A stretch of DNA of 9,069 nucleotides from Candidatus Peribacteraceae bacterium (lineage in GTDB: Bacteria > Patescibacteriota > Gracilibacteria > Peribacterales > Peribacteraceae), in assembly GCA_028717505.1 (NCBI GenBank), contig JAQUNQ010000044.1, forward strand, positions 1 to 9,069, read 5' to 3'. The position numbers were made by a program, and so were the translations under genes. A model generated the notes under the pieces. The model was not told the origin of the DNA and did no database searches. It saw only the letters and a program-made list of their open reading frames with translations. Shown piece by piece: positions 1-5,035 of the stretch. Position 1 is the stretch's first letter; each line of letters begins with the position of its first letter.

Positions 1-323
1 TCCTCGTTCATCGGGGGAAGAGTCAGGCGGATCGCATGACCGTCATTCACGGGATTGCAGCCGAGGCTCGCGATCTGCAGCGCCTTCTCGACATTCGTCA
101 TGACGGACTTGTCCCACGGCTGAATGACGATGGTCCGCGCATCCTGCACGGAAATCCCGGCGACCGATCGGAGCTGCTGCCGCTGGCCGTAGGCTTCCAC
201 TTCGAGGTGCTCCACGAGCGAGACGTTGGCGCGCCCGGTCTGGAGCTTGCCGTACTCCGCCTGCAGGAACTTGATAACCTTGTCCGTTTCCGCAGCAAAG
301 GCAACAAGTCGGGGATGCAACAT
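1..323 (-). CDS. frr: Ribosome recycling factor (N-terminal part)
   Basis: RRF works with EF-G to split the post-termination ribosome into subunits in the cytoplasm. Translating the minus strand from ATG at 323-321 gives MLHPRLVAFAAETDKVIKF, then family motifs in the right order: GKLQTGRANVSLVEHLEVE (helix 1 and the hinge, about residues 25-43), SVAGISVQDARTIVIQPWDK, VEKALQIASLGCNPVNDG and IRLTLPPMNEE. About 107 codons are visible of roughly 185 usual for the family, so the C-terminal helices lie beyond the window edge. The gene starts 19 nt after the pyrH stop in the same direction, the common pyrH-frr arrangement, so co-transcription is likely. The upstream sequence is pyrimidine-rich (CTTCCCTTTTCTCT) with no Shine-Dalgarno motif. 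Identity is firm; only completeness is limited by the window. Confidence 0.96.
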   Translation of the reverse strand, partial: MLHPRLVAFAAETDKVIKFLQAEYGKLQTGRANVSLVEHLEVEAYGQRQQLRSVAGISVQDARTIVIQPWDKSVMTNVEKALQIASLGCNPVNDGHAIRLTLPPMNE

Positions 324-342
324 AGAGAAAAGGGAAGAAAGA

Positions 343-1050
343 TTAGCGATGGACGAGCGTGCCGATCTTCTCACCCAGCGCCGCCTTGAGCAAGTTGCCC
401 TCCTTCCCGAAGTTGAAGACGCGAATGGGGAGATTCTGGTCCGCACAGAGACTGAATGCTGCCTGATCCATCACGTCGAGGTGCCGCTCGATCGCCTCCT
501 GATAGGTGAGCTCCTCGAAGAGTTTCGCGTTCCGTGACTTCTTCGGATCCTTGTCATAGACGCCATTCACATTCGTCGCCTTCAGGAGGACATCACAATT
601 GAGCTCGAGGGCGCGGAGCGCCGCGGCAGAGTCCGTCGTGAAGTAGGGATTCCCGGTTCCCCCAGCGCAGATGATGATCCGCCCCTTCTCCAGATGGCGG
701 ACGGCGCGACGCCGGATAAACGGCTCGGCCAGCTGCGGGATATCAATGGAGGAGCAGACGCGCGTATAGCATCCGAGGGATTCGAGTGCGGACTGGAGGG
801 CCACGCTGTTCATGATCGTCGCCAGCATGCCGATGGCGTCACTCGCCGTCCGCTCAATGCCGCTGTCCCTCGTGTCCCGGTAGCGCCAGATGTTCCCACC
901 GCCAATGACGATGGCCACCTGCACCTTCCTGTCCGCCACCTCCTTGATGCGCTTCGCGACCTTCTGGAGCATGGTGTGGCTCACGCCAAAACCACGATCA
1001 CCGGCCAAGGCCTCGCCGGAGATCTTCAACATGATTCTCTTGTACTTCAT
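343..1050 (-). CDS. pyrH: UMP kinase (uridylate kinase)
   Basis: This cytoplasmic enzyme phosphorylates UMP to UDP with ATP, in pyrimidine nucleotide synthesis. The 235-residue product matches the bacterial PyrH family in length and order of motifs: KISGEALAG (9-17, phosphate loop), IVIGGGNIWR (47-56), DAIGMLATIMNSVALQ (71-86), GGTGNPYFTTDSAAALRALE (130-149, acceptor and UMP contacts), KATNVNGVYDKDPKK (157-171) and MDQAAF (194-199). I chose ATG 1050 because MKYKRIMLKISGEAL is where family members begin. The frame stays open to 1341, but that extension reads through the antisense of the tRNA and is spurious. It is followed by frr; the usual upstream gene tsf is not here, and a divergent tRNA gene takes its place. 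No Shine-Dalgarno is present: the bases before ATG are ACCTCCTCG, and a TACAAT box lies 9 nt upstream, so a near-leaderless mRNA is possible. Confidence 0.97.
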   Translation of the reverse strand: MKYKRIMLKISGEALAGDRGFGVSHTMLQKVAKRIKEVADRKVQVAIVIGGGNIWRYRDTRDSGIERTASDAIGMLATIMNSVALQSALESLGCYTRVCSSIDIPQLAEPFIRRRAVRHLEKGRIIICAGGTGNPYFTTDSAAALRALELNCDVLLKATNVNGVYDKDPKKSRNAKLFEELTYQEAIERHLDVMDQAAFSLCADQNLPIRVFNFGKEGNLLKAALGEKIGTLVHR

Positions 1051-1059
1051 CGAGGAGGT

Positions 1060-1065
1060 ATTGTA
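1060..1065 (-). promoter_or_regulatory. Candidate -10 box for pyrH-frr
   Basis: The minus strand reads TACAAT (5 of 6 to TATAAT), ending 9 nt before the pyrH ATG. I find no good -35 at 16-18 nt. The pyrH promoter must lie between 1051 and about 1122 unless transcription crosses the divergent tRNA in antisense. This is inference from position and consensus only. Confidence 0.4.
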
Positions 1066-1100
1066 GCGGGACGACACGGGCTGAAGGAAGAGGAATTCTC

Positions 1101-1109
1101 TGGTATAAT
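1101..1109 (+). promoter_or_regulatory. Extended -10 promoter of tRNA-Arg
   Basis: TGGTATAAT is a perfect extended -10 (TGnTATAAT). It ends 13 nt before the first base of the tRNA, which leaves a precursor leader of roughly 6-7 nt. The -35 position (CTGAAG, 1081-1086, 17-nt spacer) is weak, as is common when an extended -10 is present. Confidence 0.7.
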
Positions 1110-1122
1110 TTCCACAATACGT

Positions 1123-1199
1123 GCCCCCGTAGCTCAGTTGGATAGAGCAGTAGGTTTCTAACCTATTGGCCGCAGGTTCGAGTCCTGCCGGGGGTACCA
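1123..1199 (+). tRNA. tRNA-Arg (anticodon UCU)
   Basis: A complete 77-nt cloverleaf decoding AGA and, by wobble, AGG. The acceptor stem is GCCCCCG/CGGGGGT (one terminal G-U pair), followed by U8 and A9. The D stem is GCTC/GAGC around AGTTGGATA. The anticodon stem GTAGG/CCTAT (G-U at the base) encloses the loop TTTCTAA, with TCT at positions 34-36. The variable loop is TGGCC and the T arm is GCAGG-TTCGAGT-CCTGC. The discriminator is A and CCA is encoded in the gene (1197-1199). It is a single-gene unit with its own promoter just upstream and a strong hairpin starting 10 nt downstream, divergent from pyrH. Confidence 0.97.
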
Positions 1200-1208
1200 A
1201 GCAAGGAA

Positions 1209-1241
1209 CGTGGAAGGAAACCTTATCGGTTTCCTCCCACG
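1209..1241 (+). terminator. Long hairpin after tRNA-Arg, probable terminator
   Basis: A 14-bp stem (CGTGGAAGGAAACC, 1209-1222, against GGTTTCCTCCCACG, 1228-1241) has one A-C mismatch and a TTATC loop. The downstream run AGCTCTCTTTCCC is pyrimidine-rich but not a classic U tract, so termination or 3'-end processing is inferred from position. Its arms are nearly identical to those of the hairpin after pyk at 4832-4870, which suggests a recurring element. Confidence 0.6.
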
Positions 1242-1270
1242 AGCTCTCTTTCCCTTCAAGGTGTGCTTCC

Positions 1271-1323
1271 CCATTCGGGCCTGAAGGCCTCAGGGCCTGA
1301 ATGGCAGGCAAGCGGAGCTTGCC
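1271..1323. other. Two further stem-loops in the 1242-1371 gene-free stretch
   Basis: The first stem-loop pairs CCATTCGGGCCT (1271-1282) with GGGCCTGAATGG (1293-1304), 12 bp including two G-U pairs, around a 10-nt loop. The second, three bases on, is a perfect 7-bp stem GGCAAGC/GCTTGCC (1307-1313 and 1317-1323) with loop GGA. Neither has a T tract, and each also folds on the minus strand. No convincing coding frame is present. They could be backup terminators, tRNA trailer structure, a small RNA, or remains of a dispersed repeat; the sequence does not decide. Confidence 0.45.
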
Positions 1324-1371
1324 TTCGGCACTCTTCTTCATTTTGTCGTTTCGTGAACCGGCTCAGAAAAA

Positions 1372-1400
1372 CTGACAGCAAGATCCGAACGTGCTAGGAT
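1372..1400 (+). promoter_or_regulatory. Promoter of the membrane-protein pair
   Basis: CTGACA (1372-1377) and TAGGAT (1395-1400) are separated by 17 nt, and TGC just before TAGGAT makes an extended -10. The predicted transcript start near 1407 leaves about 5 nt before ATG 1412. Because the -10 overlaps the alternative GTG start at 1391, this promoter also decides the start of the next gene. Confidence 0.65.
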
Positions 1401-1411
1401 GCCGGATTGCC

Positions 1412-1642
1412 ATGCCCCCTCTCCTCATTTCCCTCATCAGCTGGACCCTTTTCATCCTCGTGTTCGAGTCTCTTTTATGGGTGATCTTCCGGAGGAAGCT
1501 TGTGCAAATCTGTCTCCCGACCGAACCGGATAGGAACATTTTTCACTTCTTCACGATTGGGAGAATGTGGATCATCGCCCTCCTGCACACTGTCTTTCTC
1601 TGTGCCGTCGTCATCATCGGCCACCTCACTCTATGGTCGTAA
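1412..1642 (+). CDS. Small two-helix membrane protein, function unknown
   Basis: The 76-residue product is mostly membrane. A hydrophobic helix at about residues 2-25 (MPPLLISLISWTLFILVFES) is followed by a basic FRRK turn, a short soluble loop (LVQICLPTEPDRNIFHFF), and a second helix at about 50-74 ending HLTLWS. No family was recognised. A GTG at 1391 would add seven residues, but it lies within the -10 box, so ATG 1412 is preferred. The last 10 nt overlap the start of the PH-domain gene (ATGGTCGTAA contains the next ATG and this gene's stop). That implies one transcript and translational coupling, and a possible partnership of the two membrane proteins. No Shine-Dalgarno sequence is visible. 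Confidence 0.75.
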   Translation: MPPLLISLISWTLFILVFESLLWVIFRRKLVQICLPTEPDRNIFHFFTIGRMWIIALLHTVFLCAVVIIGHLTLWS

Positions 1643-2211
1643 CCTCCTCTCCACAGGCCAATTTTGGCTTCCAGTGCAAGGATAAAGATGAAGCCTTCCA
1701 GTTCTACTTCCACCAGCATTGGATCCGCCTCTTCTGGCCCTTCTGCAAGTTGGTGGCTTGGAACCTCATCATCGCAGCCATCATGGTCACCATGCTTGTC
1801 GCGACGCAATTCAACGAAACCCTGACACGCCGCACGATCCTCCTCATCCTCACGGCATTCTTCCTCCTCTCTCATTTTGAGTTCCTCATCCGGTTCTATC
1901 ACTACCTCCTCTATATCATCGTCGTGACGGACAAGAGGATTCATCGCATCAAGAAGACGCTCCTCACCGTGGATGACCACCAGAGCACGGACCTCTGGGT
2001 CCTGCAGGATATCAACAAGCGTCAGCACGGCATCATCCAGAATATCCTCGGATACGGGAGCATCATCCTCGAGGCGCAGGATACGGAGATCCGCATCCAC
2101 TTCACGCCCCGCATCACGGAGAAGTACGAGATGCTCACACACCTCCGGGAGCAGGCACGCACGCAGATCAGTCACATGGAAGAGCTCTTCCGCAAAGGAA
2201 AGACCCCCTAA
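1633..2211 (+). CDS. Membrane-anchored bacterial PH-domain protein
   Basis: The 192-residue product has a soluble N terminus (MVVTSSPQANFGFQ), two adjacent membrane helices (about 33-57 and 68-88), and a cytoplasmic domain of the bacterial PH / DUF304 (YdbS-like) type. Family signs are the start IIVVTDKRIHRIKKTLLTVDD (95-115), the strand-turn-strand STDLWVLQDINKRQHGIIQNILGYGSIILEAQD with its LGYG turn (118-150), and a C-terminal helix (EKYEMLTHLREQARTQISHMEEL, 163-185). Known members sit in the membrane; their ligands are mostly undefined, so no reaction is assigned. The start at ATG 1633 overlaps the upstream stop by 10 nt, which points to coupled translation; the frame is open to 1567 but that would overlap the first gene deeply. 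No terminator lies between this gene and the next one, 85 nt downstream. Confidence 0.82.
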   Translation: MVVTSSPQANFGFQCKDKDEAFQFYFHQHWIRLFWPFCKLVAWNLIIAAIMVTMLVATQFNETLTRRTILLILTAFFLLSHFEFLIRFYHYLLYIIVVTDKRIHRIKKTLLTVDDHQSTDLWVLQDINKRQHGIIQNILGYGSIILEAQDTEIRIHFTPRITEKYEMLTHLREQARTQISHMEELFRKGKTP

Positions 2212-2278
2212 GAAAGGTAATAAGAACACAACATTAACTATTAGTCAGTATCCCTTGCTTTTCTCTCCTTTCGACGGA

Positions 2279-2287
2279 TGGTAAAAG
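2279..2287 (+). promoter_or_regulatory. Candidate extended -10 before the coiled-coil secreted gene
   Basis: TGGTAAAAG fits TGnTATAAT at the TG and 4 of the 6 hexamer positions. It ends 9 nt before the TTG start at 2297. No good -35 is seen at 16-18 nt. The same bases could instead act as a weak AAAGG ribosome site 8 nt upstream of the start, so the call is tentative. Confidence 0.35.
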
Positions 2288-2296
2288 GTTCCTCCT

Positions 2297-2827
2297 TTGC
2301 GCAAGCCAACAATCGTCCTCATCGGCCTCCTCTTCCTCACCCTGTTCACGAGCTCCGCCATCGCCGCCCAGAAGAACTGCGCGGACTTGCAGGACCAGAC
2401 CAGCAAAGGGAAAGCCGCCTTCATGAAGTGCATGCAGCAGGAACAGGAGAGGATGATCAAGCAGAACCTCGATTCCTACAAAAATCAGATCGATCAGAAC
2501 AAGCAATCCATCAAGAATTTCTACGGGAATCAGAAAAATGCTGAAGATTTTGCTGCGGAGAATATCGATCTCACCCTCTCCTACCGGGAGGAATTTTCCC
2601 AATCACAAATCAAGATCTTCAAGCTCCAGAAGGCGCCGGAGGACCAGATTCAGGCAGAGGAGAACCGACTCGCCGACACGAAGAAACTCCGCAGCATCAA
2701 TAAGAAGCTCCACGGGCTGCGCATTCGCCGCCTGCAGCAGAAGCAGGATGCCGAATTACTGGAATTGGATATCGCTCTGGCGGAATATGAGCTTTCATTG
2801 CGTAATCCACAAAATCTTTCTTATTAA
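2297..2827 (+). CDS. Secreted coiled-coil protein, function unknown
   Basis: The product has 176 residues. MRKPTIVLIGLLFLTLFTSSAIA is a textbook signal peptide with likely cleavage at AIA|AQ (after residue 23). The mature part begins AQKNCADLQDQ and is rich in Gln, Lys, Glu and Asn with almost no aromatic or Gly/Pro residues from about 46 to 170, so a long helical coiled coil is expected. Two cysteines (28 and 45) flank a short helix and could form a disulfide outside the cell. The resemblance to exported periplasmic-type coiled coils is general only, and I recognise no family. The start is TTG: no ATG or GTG lies in frame upstream, and TTG places the basic n-region (RK) right at the signal peptide start. 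It may be co-transcribed with the PH-domain gene or have its own promoter. Confidence 0.78.
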   Translation: MRKPTIVLIGLLFLTLFTSSAIAAQKNCADLQDQTSKGKAAFMKCMQQEQERMIKQNLDSYKNQIDQNKQSIKNFYGNQKNAEDFAAENIDLTLSYREEFSQSQIKIFKLQKAPEDQIQAEENRLADTKKLRSINKKLHGLRIRRLQQKQDAELLELDIALAEYELSLRNPQNLSY

Positions 2828-2859
2828 AATATTTTCTAAATAATGTCTACTATTCAAAC

Positions 2860-2887
2860 TTGACGCTTCGGATTCCCCCACTAAGCT
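2860..2887 (+). promoter_or_regulatory. Candidate promoter of the Tyr-rich gene
   Basis: TTGACG (2860-2865, 5 of 6 to consensus) is followed after 16 nt by TAAGCT (2882-2887, 3 of 6). The -10 ends 10 nt before ATG 2898, so the leader would be about 3 nt. It sits at the end of an AT-rich stretch (2825-2860) that has no coding frame. Confidence 0.5.
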
Positions 2888-2897
2888 ACGCCCCCTT

Positions 2898-3290
2898 ATG
2901 AAGAAGCTCCTCCTCGCCATCGGCACGATCCTCCCGCTCCTCGTCCTCCTTCCCGGGAAGGCAGGGGCCTCCAATTACAGCTTCGACTGCACCTGCCTCT
3001 ACAACGATCCAAACGGCAACTGCATCGACTACACCTGCGATTCCTACCGCAGACCCAGTTACTACCAGCGCGGTTACCGCGATTCTCGCTGCGACGGCCG
3101 CTCCTCCTACGGCGATTATAATTATGATGGCTGCTCCTACCAGAATCGCAGCTACAGCAATCCCTACTACCGCTACCCGTACTACTACGAGAATTACCGC
3201 GGGGATTACTACTACAACCAGTACTACGACCGCTCCTCGACGCGCCGTTACAACAATCGGTACTACGACGACTACATGTACTACTATTGA
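2898..3290 (+). CDS. Tyrosine-rich secreted protein, function unknown
   Basis: The product has 130 residues. A signal peptide (MKKLLLAIGTILPLLVLLPG...) probably ends at AGA|SN, after residue 24. The mature 106 residues contain 31 Tyr (about 29%), concentrated in runs such as NPYYRYPYYYENY (88-100) and ending in MYYY. Asn, Asp, Arg and Ser make up most of the rest. Six cysteines (31, 33, 42, 47, 65, 79) lie in the N-terminal part, starting with DCTCLYNDPNGNC, and could form a small disulfide-linked head ahead of a flexible Tyr/Arg/Asp tail. No catalytic motif or known family is recognised. Candidate roles are a surface coat, an adhesive or crosslinked extracellular layer, or a cation-pi driven assembly; these are guesses from composition. 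Its promoter and a strong terminator make it a single-gene unit. It is a real gene rather than an antisense shadow: it has a signal peptide and its own control signals. Confidence 0.8.
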   Translation: MKKLLLAIGTILPLLVLLPGKAGASNYSFDCTCLYNDPNGNCIDYTCDSYRRPSYYQRGYRDSRCDGRSSYGDYNYDGCSYQNRSYSNPYYRYPYYYENYRGDYYYNQYYDRSSTRRYNNRYYDDYMYYY

Positions 3291-3310
3291 ACGGATTCTC
3301 CACTCGCTTC

Positions 3311-3339
3311 AAAACCTCCCGCACGCGGGAGGTTTTTTT
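3311..3339 (+). terminator. Intrinsic terminator of the Tyr-rich gene
   Basis: The stem AAAACCTCCCG/CGGGAGGTTTT (11 bp, 7 of them a G+C-rich core) with loop CACG ends in a run of seven T. It starts 21 nt after the stop codon. This is the only classic hairpin-plus-T-tract terminator in the window. The A tract at its 5' side would let it work on the minus strand too, but no minus gene ends here. Confidence 0.92.
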
Positions 3340-3385
3340 GAGTATTTGCCTACCATCCCCTATGATGACCGTCGAAGCGAATTCT

Positions 3386-3391
3386 CATAAT
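3386..3391 (+). promoter_or_regulatory. Candidate -10 box for pyk
   Basis: CATAAT (5 of 6 to TATAAT) ends 11 nt before the pyk ATG, within TCATAATACG. The terminator just upstream means pyk needs its own promoter. No clear -35 is seen at 16-18 nt. The expected mRNA leader is about 4 nt. Confidence 0.5.
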
Positions 3392-3402
3392 ACGCAGAAC
3401 TG

Positions 3403-4830
3403 ATGAATCCCCTCTCCCCCGCGCGTCCGCGCCTCACGAAGATCATCTGCTCCCTTGGGCCGACGAGCCAGAGTGAGGAGCAGGTACGTGCGCTCCTCAA
3501 AGCGGGAATGAATGTCGCGCGGATCAACCTCTCGCACGGATCTCACGAGGACCACACCCACTTCATCGATCTTCTACAGAAACTCTGCGGAGACGGCTCC
3601 TGTATCCCGATCATCATAGACACGCGCGGCTCCGCGATCCGGACGGGCACCGTGCAGACCTCCATCCCCATCAAGGAGGGGCAGACCGTCGTCTTCTCTT
3701 CTGTCCCCCTTCCCGGAGAAAAGCGGCCTGTCATCGAGGTGAATTACAAAGGCTTTGCAAAGGACGTGCGCGGAACCGAGCAGATCCTCGTCGACAACGG
3801 ACAGCTCTCCTTCGAGCTCATTTCCATCGAGGAAAACGGCGCAGTGGTGGCGAAGGCACTCGACAGCGGGGCCATCGGCTCGCGCCGCCACATCAACCTG
3901 CCGGGCGCGGACGTCGATCTCCCCTCCATCACCGAGAAGGACTGGGATGACATCGCCTTCGGCATCACGCAGGGTATCGATTTCATCGCACTCTCCTTCA
4001 TTCGCAACGCCGAGGAAGTGAAGGCGCTCCGGCGCTTCCTCAACGAGCGGAAGAGCGACGTGCAGATCATCACGAAGATCGAGACGCGTCGGGCCGTCGC
4101 GGAGAACCTCGGGGAGATCATTGAGGTATCGGACGGCATCATGGTCGCACGCGGGGATCTGGGCACGGAGATCCCCATTGAGGAACTCCCTGCCTTCCAG
4201 GATGAAATCGTCGCGCGCTGCCGCGATACGGGCAAACCCGTCATTGTCGCCACGCAGATGCTGGAGAGCATGATTGTGAATCCCCTCCCCACGCGCGCGG
4301 AAGCCACCGATATCTCCCACGCCGCCGCGACACGCGCCGACGCGACCATGCTCTCGGGAGAGACGGCGAACGGCCGCTACCCTGTGAAGTGTGTCGAGAC
4401 GATGGATCGCATCCTCCGGCAGACCGAGGCACGCGAGGCACGCCTGAAGCGTCGCTCCGAGGGAGCCGTGCACAACGACTATGAGGCGCGTGCCGAAGCG
4501 GCCGTGACCCTCGCCCAATCAACCCATGCCGATGTCATCTTCGCCTTCACGAAGACGGGGCGCACGGCGCGCGATGTCACGCGCTTCCGCCCCACCATCC
4601 CCGTCATCGCCTGTACCCCCCATGAGCGCACCCGGCGTAAGCTTGCCCTCTTCTACGGTGTTTTCCCGCTCCTGACCCCCTTCTCCTCACCGGAGGGAAC
4701 AGTGCATGCCGGCATGGAGGCAGCGAAGAAGGCGGGACTCGTCGATCCCGGTATGCGTGCCATTCTCCTCTCCGACACACAGGCGAAAGATGCTCCCGTG
4801 AGCACGGTTCAAATGCGGGATATCTCGTGA
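3403..4830 (+). CDS. pyk: Pyruvate kinase
   Basis: This enzyme transfers phosphate from phosphoenolpyruvate to ADP, giving pyruvate and ATP, the last step of glycolysis, in the cytoplasm. At 475 residues it has normal length and no extra C-terminal PEP-utiliser domain. Motifs in order: TKIICSLGPTS (12-22), GMNVARINLSHG (35-46), IDTRGSAIRTG (72-82), HINLPGADVDLPSITEKDWDD (163-183), DFIALSFIRN (193-202), the catalytic ITKIE with Lys225 (223-227), DGIMVARGDLGTEIP (244-258, metal ligand Asp252), KPVIVATQMLESM (278-290) and ADATMLSGETANGRYP (312-327). The B domain is at about 82-160 and the C domain follows about 345. An oddity is GSAIR (76-80) where most enzymes have GPEIR; the lost Glu corresponds, from memory, to rabbit muscle Glu117, linked to K+ dependence. 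It has no operon partner, with an upstream terminator and a downstream hairpin. Confidence 0.98.
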   Translation: MNPLSPARPRLTKIICSLGPTSQSEEQVRALLKAGMNVARINLSHGSHEDHTHFIDLLQKLCGDGSCIPIIIDTRGSAIRTGTVQTSIPIKEGQTVVFSSVPLPGEKRPVIEVNYKGFAKDVRGTEQILVDNGQLSFELISIEENGAVVAKALDSGAIGSRRHINLPGADVDLPSITEKDWDDIAFGITQGIDFIALSFIRNAEEVKALRRFLNERKSDVQIITKIETRRAVAENLGEIIEVSDGIMVARGDLGTEIPIEELPAFQDEIVARCRDTGKPVIVATQMLESMIVNPLPTRAEATDISHAAATRADATMLSGETANGRYPVKCVETMDRILRQTEAREARLKRRSEGAVHNDYEARAEAAVTLAQSTHADVIFAFTKTGRTARDVTRFRPTIPVIACTPHERTRRKLALFYGVFPLLTPFSSPEGTVHAGMEAAKKAGLVDPGMRAILLSDTQAKDAPVSTVQMRDIS

Positions 4831-4831
4831 A

Positions 4832-4870
4832 AGGAAACCTTGTCCCACGGGGACCTTCGGTCGGTTTCCT
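4832..4870 (+). terminator. Hairpin after pyk, probable terminator of a recurring family
   Basis: AGGAAACC (4832-4839) pairs with GGTTTCCT (4863-4870), starting one base after the pyk stop. Between the arms lie two smaller stems, GTCCC-ACG-GGGAC and GACC-TTC-GGTC, which share bases, so one or the other forms. The tail CGTGTTCTCTGTTTATTG is T-rich without a true T run. The outer arms match those of the hairpin at 1209-1241. Confidence 0.6.
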
Positions 4871-4900
4871 CGTGTTCTCTGTTTATTGAAAAAGTGGCGA

Positions 4901-4970
4901 AGCGCGGGTCTCGGCCTTCGACTACGCTCAGGCCGCCCTGAGCCTGTCGAACGGGCGTGGGTCCCGCGCT
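4901..4970. repeat. Compound 70-nt inverted repeat between convergent genes
   Basis: Nested palindromes: the outer arms AGCGCGGG (4901-4908) and CCCGCGCT (4963-4970); the middle arms TTCGAC (4917-4922) and GTCGAA (4946-4951); and the inner arms GCTCAGG (4926-4932) and CCTGAGC (4937-4943) around a CCGC tetraloop. The inner part, CTTCGACTACGCTCAGG with its partner CCTGAGCCTGTCGAA, resembles a palindrome that I recall seeing dispersed in many environmental bacterial genomes (memory, not checked). It lies in the gap between the convergent ends of pyk and the cysteine-repeat gene. It has no open frame and no T tract. A REP-like dispersed element is the likeliest reading. Confidence 0.6.
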
Positions 4971-5002
4971 GGAGCCATACCACTAAAGGGAAAGGGGTGC
5001 CC

Positions 5003-5033
5003 ATGAGGGGAAAACCGCAGGTTTGCCCCTCAT
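5003..5033 (-). terminator. Hairpin just past the Cys-repeat gene, possible terminator
   Basis: ATGAGGGG (5003-5010) pairs with CCCCTCAT (5026-5033), and inside it, after one A-G mismatch, AAACC pairs with GGTTT around a GCA loop. It begins 2 nt after the TGA stop of the minus-strand gene. Downstream on that strand the sequence is GGCACCCCTTTCCCTTT, which is pyrimidine-rich but not a T tract. Position suggests a terminator or mRNA 3'-end stabiliser. Confidence 0.5.
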
Positions 5034-5035
5034 GT

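Noticed and set aside
1051..1341. N-terminal extension of the UMP kinase frame by 97 residues, including PAGLEPAANRLETYCSI
   Set aside because: It translates the antisense of the tRNA-Arg gene, a well-known false-protein pattern, and UMP kinases start at MKYKRIMLKISGEAL.
2896..3324. Minus-strand 142-residue Cys/Arg/Ser-rich frame
   Set aside because: It is a shadow of the Tyr-rich gene: antisense of Tyr/Asp/Asn codons gives Val/Ile/Arg/Cys/Ser strings; no start signals, and the plus gene has a signal peptide and terminator.
3574..4518. Minus-strand 314-residue frame opposite pyruvate kinase
   Set aside because: The plus-strand frame has full pyruvate kinase motifs across the whole interval; the minus translation matches nothing recognisable.
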